64,000 bases of DNA, from assembly GCF_004027225.2 (NCBI RefSeq), contig NC_046358.1:443001-507000 (forward strand), read 5' to 3'. This document shows, piece by piece, positions 44,801 to 56,342 of this stretch (position 1 is its first letter; each line of letters begins with the position of its first letter). The notes below the pieces were generated by a model that saw nothing but the letters and a program-made list of their open reading frames with translations, was not told where the DNA came from and ran no database searches. Origin of the DNA: Strigops habroptila. Lineage: Eukaryota; Chordata; Aves; Psittaciformes; Psittacidae. A program made the position numbers and the translations under genes.

Positions 44801-47800
44801 AGCAGTGCAGGTGAACGAGCCCTTGCTGAGGTCTCTGATCGCTCCCTCGCTGCTGTCTGCCCACAGAGGTGGTCCGGAGGGTGAACGGGCTGATCGCAGC
44901 GGGGCACTACGGGCGCCTCTTCGCCGTGGTGCACTTTGCCAGCAAGCAGTGGAAAATCACCAGTGAGGACCTGATCATGATGGACAACGTGCTGGAGGCG
45001 GAGTGTGGAGACCGGATCCGCATGGAAAAGGTGATGTGCTGTGCTCCCACAGTGCCTGTGGTGCCATGCTGTGCGTGGGGCCCGGGCAGGCTGCTGGAGC
45101 ATCCTCTGGGGCAAAACCCAGGGCCAGGTCTTAAAACCCCTCCTAAAGAGCTCCTGTCAGATCTCTCCTTACTCCAGCCATTTGCTTTGCCTCCGTTTTG
45201 CTCCAGTTGCTCTGTGAGTGAAGCTGTTGCTGTGATTTCTGTGGAGCAGGGCTGGAATGAGTCCTGCCAGACTCTCTTAGGAGACAGATTTTTGTTGCAC
45301 TGACTTCATCCAAAAAAAGAAGATGACAGTTGTTGTTTCTAGACAGGCAACTGAAGCCTGTGTTTACCTCGAGGCTCCCAGCACCCAAAATACTGCAGAG
45401 CTCCCAGAGGGACCGGCCCTGCTTGCTGCTGAGCTAGATCCTTATCACACTGAGTGTGCTGGGTGGAGGGAGAGGGATGGTGCATGGAGGGGAGAGCTGC
45501 CAAGATGCAATTCAATGTCTTCAGCCTTGGTTAACTAGTAGGAACTTGTGAGGTTCATTAATTCCAATCTTAACTGAAAGATTATGAAGTTGGCTTCATC
45601 TTAATGTTGATTGTTATGATGATTCGAGCCAAGCAGAGCTGGGCACTGTCTCTACTCATGCACTGCTCTGAGGTCCAGTTTTGGGGCAGCTGTTTGGGCT
45701 GGGTCCTGCATCCTTATATACAATAGACAGGAGGGATCTGCATGGAGCAGCCAGCTAGGAACACAAGAGAGTGAAGGGGAAAAACCTGCCCTACCAGCAT
45801 AACCCTTTGGGGATTTCATCTGGGATTCACAGATTAGATGGATCTGTCTATACCAGAAGTCAGAATGTTTCATAACCCTTTCTGTGTTGCTTGTAGCTGC
45901 TGCCACCAGTTAGGGTGGGGAAGGAGGCAGCCTGGAGGAAATGCTGCCTCTTCTCACTGTGTCCTCTCTGTTATCCTGCCTGATCCTTTAGAGGGGCAGG
46001 TGATTGAAATGCCCTGATACAAAAGCCCTGCAATAGTGAATCCCCCCGATGGTCATTTCTTTACTGCCCATCTTGAGGCCTCATGGAGGACCATGAGGTA
46101 AATGTTTCTCTACTGGGTTTACGTAGCAATTGCTATAAAACTGCAATGATTTTAGGAGCTGCCATTCATTCAGATCCCACACAAGGCAAATTATTCTTCT
46201 TCCCTTGTTGTATCTTTTACAACTGGTGGTGAGCCAGAACAGGAAGGTTCAGTGTGTTCTGATCAACATGCAAGATACTTCTACAGCACACTTTGGTAGG
46301 GCGAGCTCTCTGGAAGGCTGTTTAATGAGTGTGTTTTGCCTCTTAGCTGCCTTTCCACATCCCAAGTGTCAGGTTGAAATGTGAAAAGCCCTCATTTAAA
46401 GCAGTTTGACTCCTTTACGGTGCCTGTAGGACTGGAAGGTGCTGTTTGCATGTCTGCTGGGTCCATGAGCAGTGATAGATGTCTGGTTTGTTTTCCATAG
46501 GTTCTGCTGGTCGGTGCTGACGACTTCACGCTTATTGGAAGGCCGCTCCTGGGGTAAGATGTCTCATCTGAGCATTATCTGCAAGACAATTCTTACACTT
46601 AATTGTAGCTTCAGGGCTCCTACAGTTCCTGAAGCTGAAGAGAGCCCTGGATTTATCGGCACAAGCTTTTTCCCAGCCCTGTGCCCTTTGAAAGAACACC
46701 AGTAAACCATTGCCACGGTGCCAGGGTAGAGCAGCAGTGCCCATCACTAAGGTAACTGTAGGATAGTCACCTCTGCTGGGCTGGATCTTTCCCTCATGGT
46801 GTAACCCTTGCACAAACTGGTAGTAAATCTTGCTCCTCAACAGCTTTACTCCCTCACTCTAATTTTGGTGATAGTCATCTTGGAATAACCCAGAAACCCT
46901 TTCCCAACCCTTAATCCCTTAATTTGACTTGGGTTTTTCAACCCATTTCCTTTTGCCCTTGTCTTAACCCAGCAGGCCTTAATCTTCATTTCAGAGTTCT
47001 TCCAGTCACATAGCCCAGCAGAACTGGGGAGGAGGAGTTGACCCCTTGGTACCAGCTCCATCCCAGTGCTGTAGGACTTGCTCTACAAGCTGGCGGAACA
47101 CTTGGTTCTTCAGCCTTGTCTTTACCTAAAGGAAGTGGTGTGTGGACCGGGTGTTACTGCTCTGCTCTTGGCACTACCCAGAACCAAAGTCATGAGCTGT
47201 TTTCCCCAGGACAAGAGGTTTTAGTGATAAAACACAAGATAAGGGGGGTTGCAGGTGCTCAGAGTGTCTGGAAGCCCTGGCTGTGGTCTGGTTGCAGGCT
47301 GAACCACATGTTTAGGATTCAACTTGAACTGCAGCGGCTTTGGCAAAGGATGGTCAGAGGAAGGGGAGCTTGTATATCTGCGTGGTTTCAGGTCAGATAA
47401 GGAGGAACTTGTACATCTGAATTATTTCTTGGTGGCTTGTAGGTTCAGGTTAGAAATGCCACGTGGTTTCAGACTGGTTTCGTTTCTGAGTTCTCTGTGT
47501 GGTAATTAAGGGTCACGTGTAACGTGTTTGTATGGTCAATAACAGGACTTCAGTTGCTCTGGTGGTTCCTGCTGTGGTTCCCTGTGTTAGGCAGGATTTT
47601 GAGGGCTGCCAGGCCTTTTAGCAGTACTGCAAATAGATCTGGGATAGCAGATCATCAGGAGTCTCTGAATTACTGCCAGATCCTGCACTTGGGGAAGATT
47701 TGAGGAAGGGGAATCTTATTATTAGGACTGGAAATGCCGTCGTGCAGAAATGCAGGTAAGAGCCCAAGCTCTCAGGCAGGGCTGTGCCACGGCAGGCGGT

Positions 47801-50800
47801 TCAGGAGCACCATCCTTCACCCAGCTCCCTTAACCAGTGGCTTTGGGGTGGTTCTTCCCAGCTCTCCATCTGTGTGCTGGCCTTGGCATGTGGCCTGAGA
47901 GCTGTGGGGCAGGAGGAAAACCAGCTGCCTGGCTCCTGCGGGTGCTCTGCGTGTGGAACGTGCTGTCAGTTCCTTGGTGCAGACCAACTGCCCATCTGCC
48001 AGCGTTAGCTGCAGCTCCGATACCTTTGGCAGAGGAAGAGCAGTGGGAGGAGGAGGAGGAGGCAGCTGGGGAGGTGCCATCCTCCCCCTGAGCTCCCTGG
48101 TACAGGCTGAGGAGGGGACAGCAGGACCCAGCCTGTCACAGCGATGTGGGCTGCAGTTCTTTCACCCAGTCCCCAGTTGTGCCTAAACCACAGACATTCT
48201 GGAGGGGAGAAAAGAGGTTGGATGTGAACAGAGGGGGTTGTTTTTCTGTTGGTTTAAATCTAACGCCATCAGTGGCTGCTTGCACCAGTGTCTGTGTGAG
48301 ACAGATCCCAGCTGCGCTCCCTGCTCAGCCTCACAGGCAGGCAGGAACTTGTCCTGCTTTGGACACATGGTCATGGATTAATTTGCTGTAGCAGTCGGAT
48401 GCCTCCCAAGATGACACTTCTCTGAAGCCTTAAAAAACCCAACAGTGCAGCAAAGCAGATCTGCGAGGCAGAGGCTATTCTGGGAAGCTCGGGCTGGCTC
48501 CTGCTTTGGAATCTGCTGGGGTTTGTGTCTGTGCAAGGGACTCGCTGCCTCGACCATGGGCAAAGGGTGCGCTTGTACCTTGTGTAGCTGTGTAACCCAA
48601 CTGTGCACTTTAAAGCTGGGATTAGAAGTGAGCACAACCTGGGGCAGGTTGGCGTTTCAGGCCACTGAGCCCCCTTAACTGTTCTAGACCTGAGGGAGGT
48701 GAATGGTGCCTCTATGAGACGGGGCTTGGGGCAACCTGCTCTAGTGGAAGGTGTCCCTGCCCGTGGCAGGGGGTTGGAGCTGGAGGAGCTTTAAGGTCCC
48801 TTCCAACCCAAACCACTCTGGGATTTAGCTTATTTCTAAACCAAGTGCAGCTGATGGAGGGTTTTCCTCTGGATGAGCCTTGCTCTTTCTCCTGCTACCT
48901 GCCCATGTTTTCAGTGGAAATGCCAAAGGGCCCTGGACCTTTTCCTTTCCCAGTTACTTTCTGCAGGGAGTGAGTTGTCAGTTGAAGTTATTACCCTTTG
49001 GGGCTGTAGGTTGCCCAGATCCTGGATCTTTTTCACTGCTTAATGACAGCAGCTTTCAGCCAGCTTAAATCTATGAGGTTTCAGTGTGAATGTTTCGTGC
49101 CTCCTGCTGAAGCCTGGTGGATGTGCTTTGTCATGGAACGTTCTGCTACTGAAGGCACAGGCCTGACTCTGTCAGGCTCTGGGAAATGTGTCACCCCCCC
49201 CCTTTGTTTTTATGGGCATTCCAGTCATACCAAAACCATTTGATAAAGATTTGCTTGTTCCTTGGGCTCTATTTTGCTGAGAACTTTTCTGTTTGGATGC
49301 GCTTCACCAGCAAGTTGGTTCCTGCTGTGCTTCAGCCCCTCAACCAGCAGGACCTGGGGCTTTGTCCAACAGGGAAGGACTCACCAGGGCCCCTTGGCCT
49401 TGAACTTTGACTTGCAGAGTGAAGCCACACTTGGATACTCAGCTGCATCGACGATACCCTTAAAGCACATCAACATCGACATGGGGGGAACCCTTATCTA
49501 CAGATGTGTCAGTGTTCCTCCCTTCGGCGGGCACCCTGGGGCAGCTCTGTGCCAGGGACAGCGTGGCTGTGCTGCTGCAGAGCCTGGCTCTCCTGAGAGC
49601 AGCCCAGGGACCTCAGTGACCGAGTCACTTCTGGCCTGGCCACTTCCCAGTTTTCCCGTGTGATCCATTAGGGAGTTTCTGATGTGCCTTTACAGCCCGA
49701 GCCTGGGAGTGCAGCTTCCCCTTCGCCTTCAGTGGGCAGGAGTCAGAAGGAATTAGACACAGAAAGTGTCTCTTCCCGTGGCAGGGGGTTGGAACTAGAC
49801 TATCTTTAAAGGTCCCTCCCAATCCAACCCAGTCTGTGGTTCTATGGCAGTAGAGCTCCCTAATGCCAGGGTAAAGCAGGGCCAGCCCCGGGGTGCAGCT
49901 CAGTCTCTGCTTTCTGTCCTCACATACACACTCGCTGTGACTCTCAGTAGTGCTGGATGTGGATAGTGGCCTGTCAGGGTCACCCAGTCATTATCTTGTG
50001 TCTATTTTCTTCTGGGCTGCTCACTGAAGGCAGATGGATCAGTTTGTCCTCTGGCTGTCATTCCCTCCTCCCGCAAGGATTCCATCTGAAATACAGCACA
50101 GCCAGAGGGGAAACGTTAAGAGAGATGGTGAATGTCTGGGTGCCTCTGGCCTCCTGGTGACCCTGCTGGAGCAGTTGAGCCAGATGGGCTGTCCCCTCTG
50201 TCCCCTTTATGTGCAGGCAGAGTGCTTGACAGGGAAATGTTCTTTCAGTGTCTTCTCTCATGCTAATGAGTTTCTAATGGTGTTCTGCAGTGATGCTGCA
50301 TGTAAGTGTCTCTTCCTCCTCCCTTGGGGCCCTTGGTCAAAACCAGCCTGCCAAAGCTTTTGTCTGGCTTTTGTCTGGAGGCTCTTCCCTTGCCGGCGAG
50401 GAGCTGCTGTGCAGACAGGTAGGGGTCCTCCAGCCACCTCGATTTCCAGCTCTGGTGTTCCTCAGGGAGCAGCTGTAAATCCCAGCTCTTCATCCTCCTC
50501 CGGGAGCTCTGCAGGCCCGCTGTGTGTGTGCCCGTAAGGTGACATGCAGGGACGAGTTACTCTGTGATCTTACCTGTGAAGGCAGTACAAGCTGTTTTCT
50601 CCTCTCTCCATCCTGGGGGAGGGAGGATGTTTACTTGCTGAGAGTTTCCATGTGTAGAACGAGATCTAGAAATGATGTGAGTGATGGAGCCGTCTCAGCA
50701 CTCAGCCTCAGCTCCGCCAGGAGCCAGTCCCAGCCTCCTGCTCTGGTTTGGGGTAATCAAGCAGGACAGAGCAGGAGTGGGAGGCAGGAGAGGCGGGTGG

Positions 50801-52217
50801 GAGGAGAGTGACTTGCTGCAGCAGGCAGGGAGCTGTGCCTCGCTGGAAGCAGTGCCTGAAGCTCTCGCACTAAGCCTTTGCCAGGACTCACTCAGGTGAG
50901 CAAAGAGAGAAGACTTTTCCAGCTGTGTGTGGTGCTTTGTGGAAGGAGGAAGGACTTCTGTGCTGACCAGCACAGGAGGAGGTGCCCCGGGTGGCTTTAA
51001 CCTGCACCACAGGCAGATTTGGACACACAAGCTCATGTGAAGGTGCCAGGGGCATTTATCTTACTGAAATACAACAAGTTCCTGCAGGTTCATCTTCCTG
51101 CTGCCTCTGTGGCTGCTTCTGATCTTATCCCTCCCATGGCAGAGGCACTGCCCTGCAGCCTGTCACACTGCTTGGCTGAGCCACCCACAGCACCCTGAGG
51201 TGTTTGGGTTTGTGCTGTGAAGCCAAAAACCTGCCAGGTTTCCCTTTGTAGCTCCCGTGGATGGGGGCTCTGTGACACAGGAGGGGGGGTGTCTCTTATC
51301 CCCCGGAACCTGCTCACAGAGGGGAGGAGGGTGTAAATCATTGCAAGTGATGCTTTGAAATCTGTTTCTCAGGAAGGAGCTGGTGCGTGTGGAGGCCACA
51401 GTGATCGAGAAGACACATTCGTGGCCGAGAATCAACATGCGCTTTCGGAGGAGGCGCAACTACCAAAGGACACAAAGTAAGAGCACTGGGCATGGAGCAT
51501 GGAGCACAGAGCTTGCTTCCCTGCTGATTTGTGCCTGGATTTCGGAGGGGGGAATATCCTGACCCAGGGGTGATGCCTGGGGAAGGGAACTTGTTCACCT
51601 TCCACTAGAGCAGGTTGCTCCAAGCCCCTGTGTCCAACCTGGCCTTGAACACTGCCAGGGATGGGGCAGCCACAGCTTCTCTGGGCACCCTGTGCCAGCG
51701 CCTCAGCACCCTCACAGGGAAGAGCTTCTGCCTCAGAGCTCATCTCAATCTCCCCTCTGGCAGGTTAAAGCCATTCCCCTTGGCCTGTCCCTCCAGGCCC
51801 TTGTCCAAAGCCCCTCTCCAGGTTTCCTGGAGCCCCTTTAGGCTCTGGAGCTGCTCTAAGGTCTCCCCTTCAGGAGCCTTCTCTTCTCCAGGCTGCCCCA
51901 GCCCAGCTCTCTCAGCCTGGCTCCAGAGCAGAGCTGCTCCAGCCCTCGCAGCAGCTCCGGGGCCTGCTCAGCAGCTCCATTGTGATCACCAAGTGACTTT
52001 CCCTTCTCATATATGACAGAGGGGAAAATTAGGACCATTCTTTATGAAACAGGTGCTGAACCCCTGGCCAGCCTCACACAGTCCCACCTTCTAAAGCGTG
52101 TGCAATGAGTTTGTGCTGTCACCTCACCTCTTCTCTTCTCTTTCTTTTCCAGTCATTATAAACCCACAGACCGTCCTCCGGATCAACACCATCGAAATCT
52201 TCCCCTGTTTGTCATGA
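35832..52217 (+). CDS. MRPL21: Mitochondrial ribosomal protein L21 (bL21m), complete seven-exon gene
   Basis: Exons 35832-35874, 37816-37876, 41553-41638, 44867-45030, 46501-46553, 51373-51476 and 52153-52217 join in frame to 576 nt (191 residues plus TGA); human is about 205. Residues 1-35 are Ala/Arg/Ser-rich without acidic residues, as expected of a mitochondrial targeting sequence. [10 protein letters not shown] and LPDPVEEA match the human linker. The bL21 fold follows: [20 protein letters not shown], then [20 protein letters not shown] and [19 protein letters not shown], ending [12 protein letters not shown]. It is a structural protein of the mitoribosome large subunit that binds 16S rRNA. 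It is divergent from IGHMBP2. Exons 1-2 are the least certain because the targeting region is poorly conserved. Confidence 0.96.
35875..37815 (+). other. MRPL21 intron 1
   Basis: 1.9-kb intron. The first ~200 bp is CpG-rich. An internally deleted CR1 lies at 36503-36825, and a 13-bp direct duplication (gataaagctgaag) at 37659-37684. No other exon recognised. Confidence 0.8.
36503..36825 (-). mobile_element. CR1 fragment with internal deletion
   Basis: Antisense copy in MRPL21 intron 1: about 60 bp of 3' end (cacagaatcactgactgg), then a jump to the upstream part (ctgctgctcacgctctgggg ... ttgttgaacttcatgagg). The deletion is larger than in the copy at 27393. Confidence 0.8.
37816..37876 (+). 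CDS. MRPL21: MRPL21 exon 2 (residues 15-35)
   Basis: Acceptor CTCCCTTTCAG, donor GTAATG. It encodes [19 protein letters not shown], a Ser-rich, acid-free presequence. Support is phase agreement with exons 1 and 3, good splice sites and composition, not sequence identity. Confidence 0.72.
37877..41552 (+). other. MRPL21 intron 2
   Basis: 3.7-kb intron. It has a 31-bp direct duplication near its start (37936-37990). The rest has no recognisable repeat or gene. Confidence 0.8.
37936..37990 (+). repeat. 31-bp direct tandem duplication
   Basis: GGGTGGGAGGGCAGCTTGGT appears at 37936 and again at 37967, with the intervening bases completing a 31-bp unit. Almost two copies, few mismatches. Confidence 0.75.
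41553..41638 (+). CDS. MRPL21: MRPL21 exon 3 (residues 35-64)
   Basis: Encodes [24 protein letters not shown], nearly identical to the human linker [18 protein letters not shown]. Acceptor ATTCACAG, donor GTAAAG. This exon anchors the reading frame of the N-terminal part. Confidence 0.95.
41977..42075 (+). repeat. Short spaced direct repeat
   Basis: AGCAGTTGGATGGTGGGCAC occurs twice, about 70 bp apart, each followed by AG. No further copies seen. Confidence 0.6.
44292..44592 (-). mobile_element. CR1 LINE fragment, variant subfamily
   Basis: Antisense copy in MRPL21 intron 3. Shares diagnostic bases with the copy at 25830. Confidence 0.92.
44867..45030 (+). CDS. MRPL21: MRPL21 exon 4 (residues 64-118)
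   Basis: Encodes [40 protein letters not shown] and a region ending CGDRIRMEK. This is the first half of the bL21 beta-barrel. Acceptor GCCCACAG, donor GTGATG. Confidence 0.97.
45031..46500 (+). other. MRPL21 intron 4
   Basis: 1.5-kb intron; no repeat or exon recognised. Confidence 0.85.
46501..46553 (+). CDS. MRPL21: MRPL21 exon 5 (residues 119-136)
   Basis: 53-nt exon encoding [18 protein letters not shown], matching the conserved human LLVGADNFTLLGKPLLG. Acceptor TTTCCATAG, donor GTAAGA. Confidence 0.96.
48719..48827 (+). mobile_element. CR1 3' end
   Basis: Sense, from gggcttggggcaacctgctc to aaaccactctgggattt, in MRPL21 intron 5. Confidence 0.88.
49764..49848 (+). mobile_element. CR1 3' end, short
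   Basis: Sense, gtgtctcttcccgtggcagg to gtctgtggttctatgg; more diverged than the others. Confidence 0.8.
51373..51476 (+). CDS. MRPL21: MRPL21 exon 6 (residues 136-171)
   Basis: Encodes [24 protein letters not shown] then an Arg-rich segment [10 protein letters not shown], which in bL21 contacts rRNA. Acceptor TTTCTCAG, donor GTAAGA. Confidence 0.97.
51477..52152 (+). other. MRPL21 intron 6
   Basis: 676-bp intron, more than half of it (51596-51979) an antisense CR1 that begins only 120 bp after exon 6. Confidence 0.9.
51596..51979 (-). mobile_element. CR1 fragment lacking the 3' terminus
   Basis: Antisense copy in MRPL21 intron 6. It begins at accttccactagagcagg, so the last ~100 bp of CR1 is absent, and it extends further 5' than most (ggagccttctcttctccagg). 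Confidence 0.9.
52153..52217 (+). CDS. MRPL21: MRPL21 exon 7, C-terminus and stop (residues 171-191)
   Basis: Encodes [20 protein letters not shown] then TGA at 52215-52217. [14 protein letters not shown] is the family's C-terminal signature. Acceptor TTTTCCAG. Confidence 0.97.
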
Positions 52218-52272
52218 CTGACTGATGGGTGATGTGAGATTTAGCTCTGTTATTGCTTTGGGTATATATGGA

Positions 52273-52278
52273 AATAAA
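52273..52278 (+). terminator. MRPL21: MRPL21 polyadenylation signal AATAAA
   Basis: Canonical AATAAA 56 nt after the stop codon, followed by a T/G-rich stretch (tgccttgtctttggg). Cleavage is expected near 52290-52300, giving a very short 3' UTR. Confidence 0.85.
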
Positions 52279-52340
52279 ACTGCCTTGTCTTTGGGAAGCT
52301 CTGGACTTGTAGCTGTTGTCAGAGATGGAATTCTCTATGT

Positions 52341-52400
52341 GCTTTTTAAACCAACAATGAAACGCTTTTTAAACTAACAATGAAACACTTTTTAAACCAT
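52341..52400 (+). repeat. 23-bp tandem repeat, about 2.5 copies
   Basis: Units start at 52341, 52364 and 52387: gctttttaaac-caacaatgaaac with one or two mismatches, the third truncated. It lies just beyond the MRPL21 polyadenylation site. Confidence 0.85.
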
Positions 52401-52452
52401 TATTTCAGCCTTGATGGTGATTGTTTGCCAGGAGTTCTAAGCAAGGTAAGGT

Positions 52453-52670
52453 CATAGAATCACAGACTGGTTTGTGTTGGAAAGGACCTTAAGATCATCC
52501 AGTTCCAACCCTCTGCCATGGGCAGGGATGCCTCACACTAGACCATGTCACCCAAGGCTCTGTCCAGCCTGGCCTTGAACACTGCCAGGGATGGATCCAT
52601 TGCTGCTGTCAGGCTGTTCCATGTCACCTGGCTCTGCCTGCGCCTGCCCAGCTCTGGGTCCTTTAGGAGT
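52453..52670 (-). mobile_element. CR1 fragment
   Basis: Antisense, about 150 bp beyond the MRPL21 polyadenylation site, with gatgcctcacactagacc as in the copy at 33552. Confidence 0.88.
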
Positions 52671-54014
52671 CCAGGCTCTCAGGTGGGTTTTAAACATCCC
52701 TTGGGCTCCCTGGTTGTGAAGGAGAAGGGCCATCAGCCCCTCTGGTCCCAGAGGTGAGGCTCTGAGCCTGCAGGACAGACTCTACCTGGACACTTACTCC
52801 ATTCCAAGAGCCTATAGCTGTGCTCACAGGGACTGTGGGTGCACTTCAGGCTGGCCACGGGTTTGGGTGAGCACATCTGCCCTCTGGAGACCCTCACTGC
52901 TCTCCACACACTGCACTTACATCAGTGTGCAAAGGTCTTCAAGAGTGCCAAGTGTCACTTGGAGTCTGCCCCCTGCCCCTTTCCTCACAAAAGCCCTGCT
53001 GCTCCACCGGTGTTATCCCTGGTGGTGTGTGGCTTCAGGGCATGTCCTGGGGGAGTGTGGCCCACAGCCAACAGGGACCGGAGGGAGCAGTGGAACAGGA
53101 CAACTGCAGGATCCCAAATCCACTCCCAGGTCATGCGAAGTGGTACAAATCCTTCTTGAAGATGAGCAGCAGGCGATGGAGGTGAGGAATTACCCTCTTA
53201 GAGGTGAGCTGGAGAGTCTGTTGCACAGCAATACACTGTGTGTGGGTGATACCATCAGAACAAGGTTCCGGTGGCTCAGGAAGGGTTTCAGGCTTACTGC
53301 GCACACTCGGTGCTTCACCTGCTGAGTGCATTTTCATGTCCAGATCTCGGCAGTTTCTCTCTGCTCTGCCTGCAGCCTGAGCACTGACACTCACTGAGCA
53401 GCACGTGCGAGGCCGCACTCAGCCAAGGTCCATGAGTGTTTCTGGGCTGGGATAGCAACCAGGAAGAGTTTCCCAGTAACAACCAGGAAGCTTCCCAGAG
53501 CTTTCTCGAGGCTGTCAGTGTCCCTACAGCTACCATGAGGAGCGGTAAGTGGTTCCTGCTCCCCTTGGCACTTCCTTAGGGAATACCTGGCTTCAAATGA
53601 GTCGGGAGGAACATCCCATATGGGTGTCCTTGTGCACCCGCTGTGACTCCTCCACAGGCCCACAGCCTGTGCTGGAGGATGTGCTAGTTTGGAACATAAC
53701 TATCTCTGGGTCTTGTCCTGTCTTCCAAAGCTCACGCATCCATATAAACCTGCAGGAGATCACTTTAGGTGCCATGAACACCAGGCGTGGAGGCTGAGGC
53801 TGCATTTCCTCTTGCCTGGCTTCAGCTGGAGGGAGATCCGGGCGTGCTTGGGTTAAGGAAGTTCTGCAGTCGCTGGGTCATCTGCAGAGCCTGACTCATC
53901 TCTTCCTCTTCAGGATGCTGGGCAGGAACAGCCCTTTGGAGATGCTGTTCCTTCTGTACTGGCTGTTATTGGCGGTTGGACACCCAGATTTTCAGTAGCT
54001 AATGGTAACGCAAA

Positions 54015-54590
54015 GGCAGGGACCCTGATGATCTGGACAAGGGGATCAAGTGCACCCTCAGTTAGGTCACAGGTGACACCAGGTTGGGCGGGAGTGTGGA
54101 TCTGCTGGAGGGCAGGACACTGCAGAGGGATCTGCATAGGCTGATCCATCAGGATGAGGTTCAAGAGGGCTCAGTGCCAGGTCCTGCACTTGGGTCACAA
54201 CAACCCCCTGCAACTGGGGGGGTTTAGTCTGGAGAAGAGAAGGCTCAGGAGGGACCTTCTCGCTCTCTGCAACTGCCTGACAGGAGGATGGAGCCAGGAG
54301 GGGGCTGGTCTCTGCTCCCAAGGAACAAGGGATGGGACAAGAGGAAACGGCCTCAAGCTCCCCCAGGGCAGGTTTAGATGGAGCTGAGGAGCAATTCCTT
54401 CCCCAAAGGGTGCTCAGGCATTGGAACAGGCTGCCCAGGGCAGGGCTGGAGTCACCATCCCTGCAAGTGTTCACACCCCGTGTAGCCGAGGCCTCAGTGC
54501 CATGGGTTAGTGGTGGCCTTGGCAGTGCTGGGGAATGGACCTGATGAGCTTAAACGTCTTTTCCAACCTGGTTGATTCCGTGGTTCTGCA
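54015..54590 (+). mobile_element. CR1 fragment, longer divergent subfamily
   Basis: Sense copy reaching further 5' (tctggacaaggggatcaagt, caccaggttgggcgggagtg, ccaggtcctgcacttgggtc) and ending cttttccaacctggttgatt. The 3' ~370 bp pairs with the inverted copy at 59645. Confidence 0.85.
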
Positions 54591-56218
54591 GCCAGCTCAG
54601 ATCGCTGCAGCCTTGTCTCCAAGCTCTTACAAATGGATGCAGAGGGGGGACCTCTCCAAAAGTCACCTCCCACCTTTTCCCTGTTCTCCCGAAGGTGTCT
54701 CCAGTTCTACTCCAGGCCCGTGGCTCCCATCAGGAGCAGCGAGTTGCCGCATGCTGCAGGCTGACACAGGCACTGTCCCAGCAGATCTCATCCTGTCACA
54801 GGCTGTTCTGGTCCGCAGCGGGATGGTGCTGAAAGCTGGAGGCGTTCTGCTGGACACCTGCGTTTCCCAAGGCATTGAGAGTGCCGGAGCTTGGGAACAG
54901 CTCGGGAACAGCTCCGGCAGCTCGGCTGGTGGAGGGTGAGGGGAGTGTTCTGTCCTTCCTGGTTACAGGCAAACGCTTTGCAGAGCTTCAAGGCTCAGAA
55001 ATCCAGCAGGAAGAGCCCAGAGCTGATTCGAAACGAAAAGCAAATGTCTTCAGTTGATGTGTAACAGTGGGCATTGGGAAATGTAAACCTAACCCAAACG
55101 AGAGCCTGTATGAGATGAGGGTGGTTCCATAGTGTTTTGGGGGGAGGAAAATGCAGGAAGGGAAAATGCAGTATCAGGAAGTGCTGGGGTTCTGTTGAAA
55201 ATGGCGTGATATAAAATCAGAGCAGAACATTCAGGTTTGATTCAGACTGAGGCAAAAGGGGATTAGTGTTGACATTTTCTTTGGGGGAATTTAGCGGAGC
55301 AGCTTTTTGCCATTCCAAGTGGAAGCAGAAATCCCTTAATCCTTCTCCAGAGGGAAGTCACAAGTCTCCCTTTGGCTTCACATGTTGGGGGGTGGCTGGT
55401 GCTGATCCTCTTTCTGGCTGCTTATTTTGCCACACTTAAATATGTAAGAGCAGAACTTTCTCAACAGAGAAGCACTGATTTAATCCCTAAGCACTGATTC
55501 ACAGTGGAAGTTTATCCCTTAGGATAAACCATCTTGCTGGGCAGCACATTGGGTCAGGGTGGAATGTGAGGGTGCCTTGCCCAGAGTCTAGAGGTTCAGC
55601 ATCCACATGGGTCAGACAAGAGCCAGGCTGAGCTCTAGAGCAACCCCTGGGTGTTTGTCCCCCATAATGTCCCTCGGTGCTGTTTGATGCTGTGTGAATC
55701 AGGCTCTGGTGCCTGAGGGGGGCTGGAAAGCCGGAGCGGATGGAGCCGGATTCCAGTGCCTGCTCCCTGCCCTGGCCACAAAGGCTCTGGCTGTTGTGGG
55801 TTCTCTGGGTGCTGCCGGGGAATGCCGCAGCACCGCGCTCTTCCCGCGGTATGGGGGGCTCTCAGCACCGGCATTCCCTGCAATAGCGAGCATTGTCTCC
55901 TGCCTGGCCGTGCTGACGAGGGGTTTGTTCAGACGCCTCACATCGCTCCCACAGCCCCTGTTGTGAGCACAGAAGCCTGGATGCAGCAAACCCCTGGATC
56001 CCAGAGAGCAGATCCCAGGGCACCCCCCTCTCCCACTCCTGTTCCCTCTCGGAGGAGCTGGAGGGTGTTTGGTCAATCCCCAGTTACGTGCATGCTGCAG
56101 CAGTGAGCAGGATGTGCTGCTGCACAGTGATCCATGAAGGTCAGCCTGGCCACATCCTCGTCCCTCACCCTTTTCGGAGCAATGGACTGTGGCACCTTAA
56201 CTCATTTGTGTTTAGCTT

Positions 56219-56342
56219 AAGGCCAGGTTGGACACAGGGGCTTGGAGCAACCTGCTCTAGTGGAAGGTGTCCCTGCCCGTGGCAGGGGGTTGGAGCTGGA
56301 GGAGCTTTAAGATCCCTCCAACACAAACCCTTCTATGATTCT
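56219..56342 (+). mobile_element. CR1 3' end
   Basis: Sense, aaggccaggttggacacagg to acccttctatgattctg. Confidence 0.88.

Larger units (their letters stand above)
41639..44866 (+). other. MRPL21 intron 3
   Basis: 3.2-kb intron with a CR1 copy (44292-44592) about 270 bp before exon 4 and a duplicated 23-bp motif near 41977-42075. Nothing else recognised. Confidence 0.8.
46554..51372 (+). other. MRPL21 intron 5 (4.8 kb)
   Basis: Contains two short sense CR1 3' ends (48719-48827 and 49764-49848). The rest shows no recognisable element. Confidence 0.8.
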
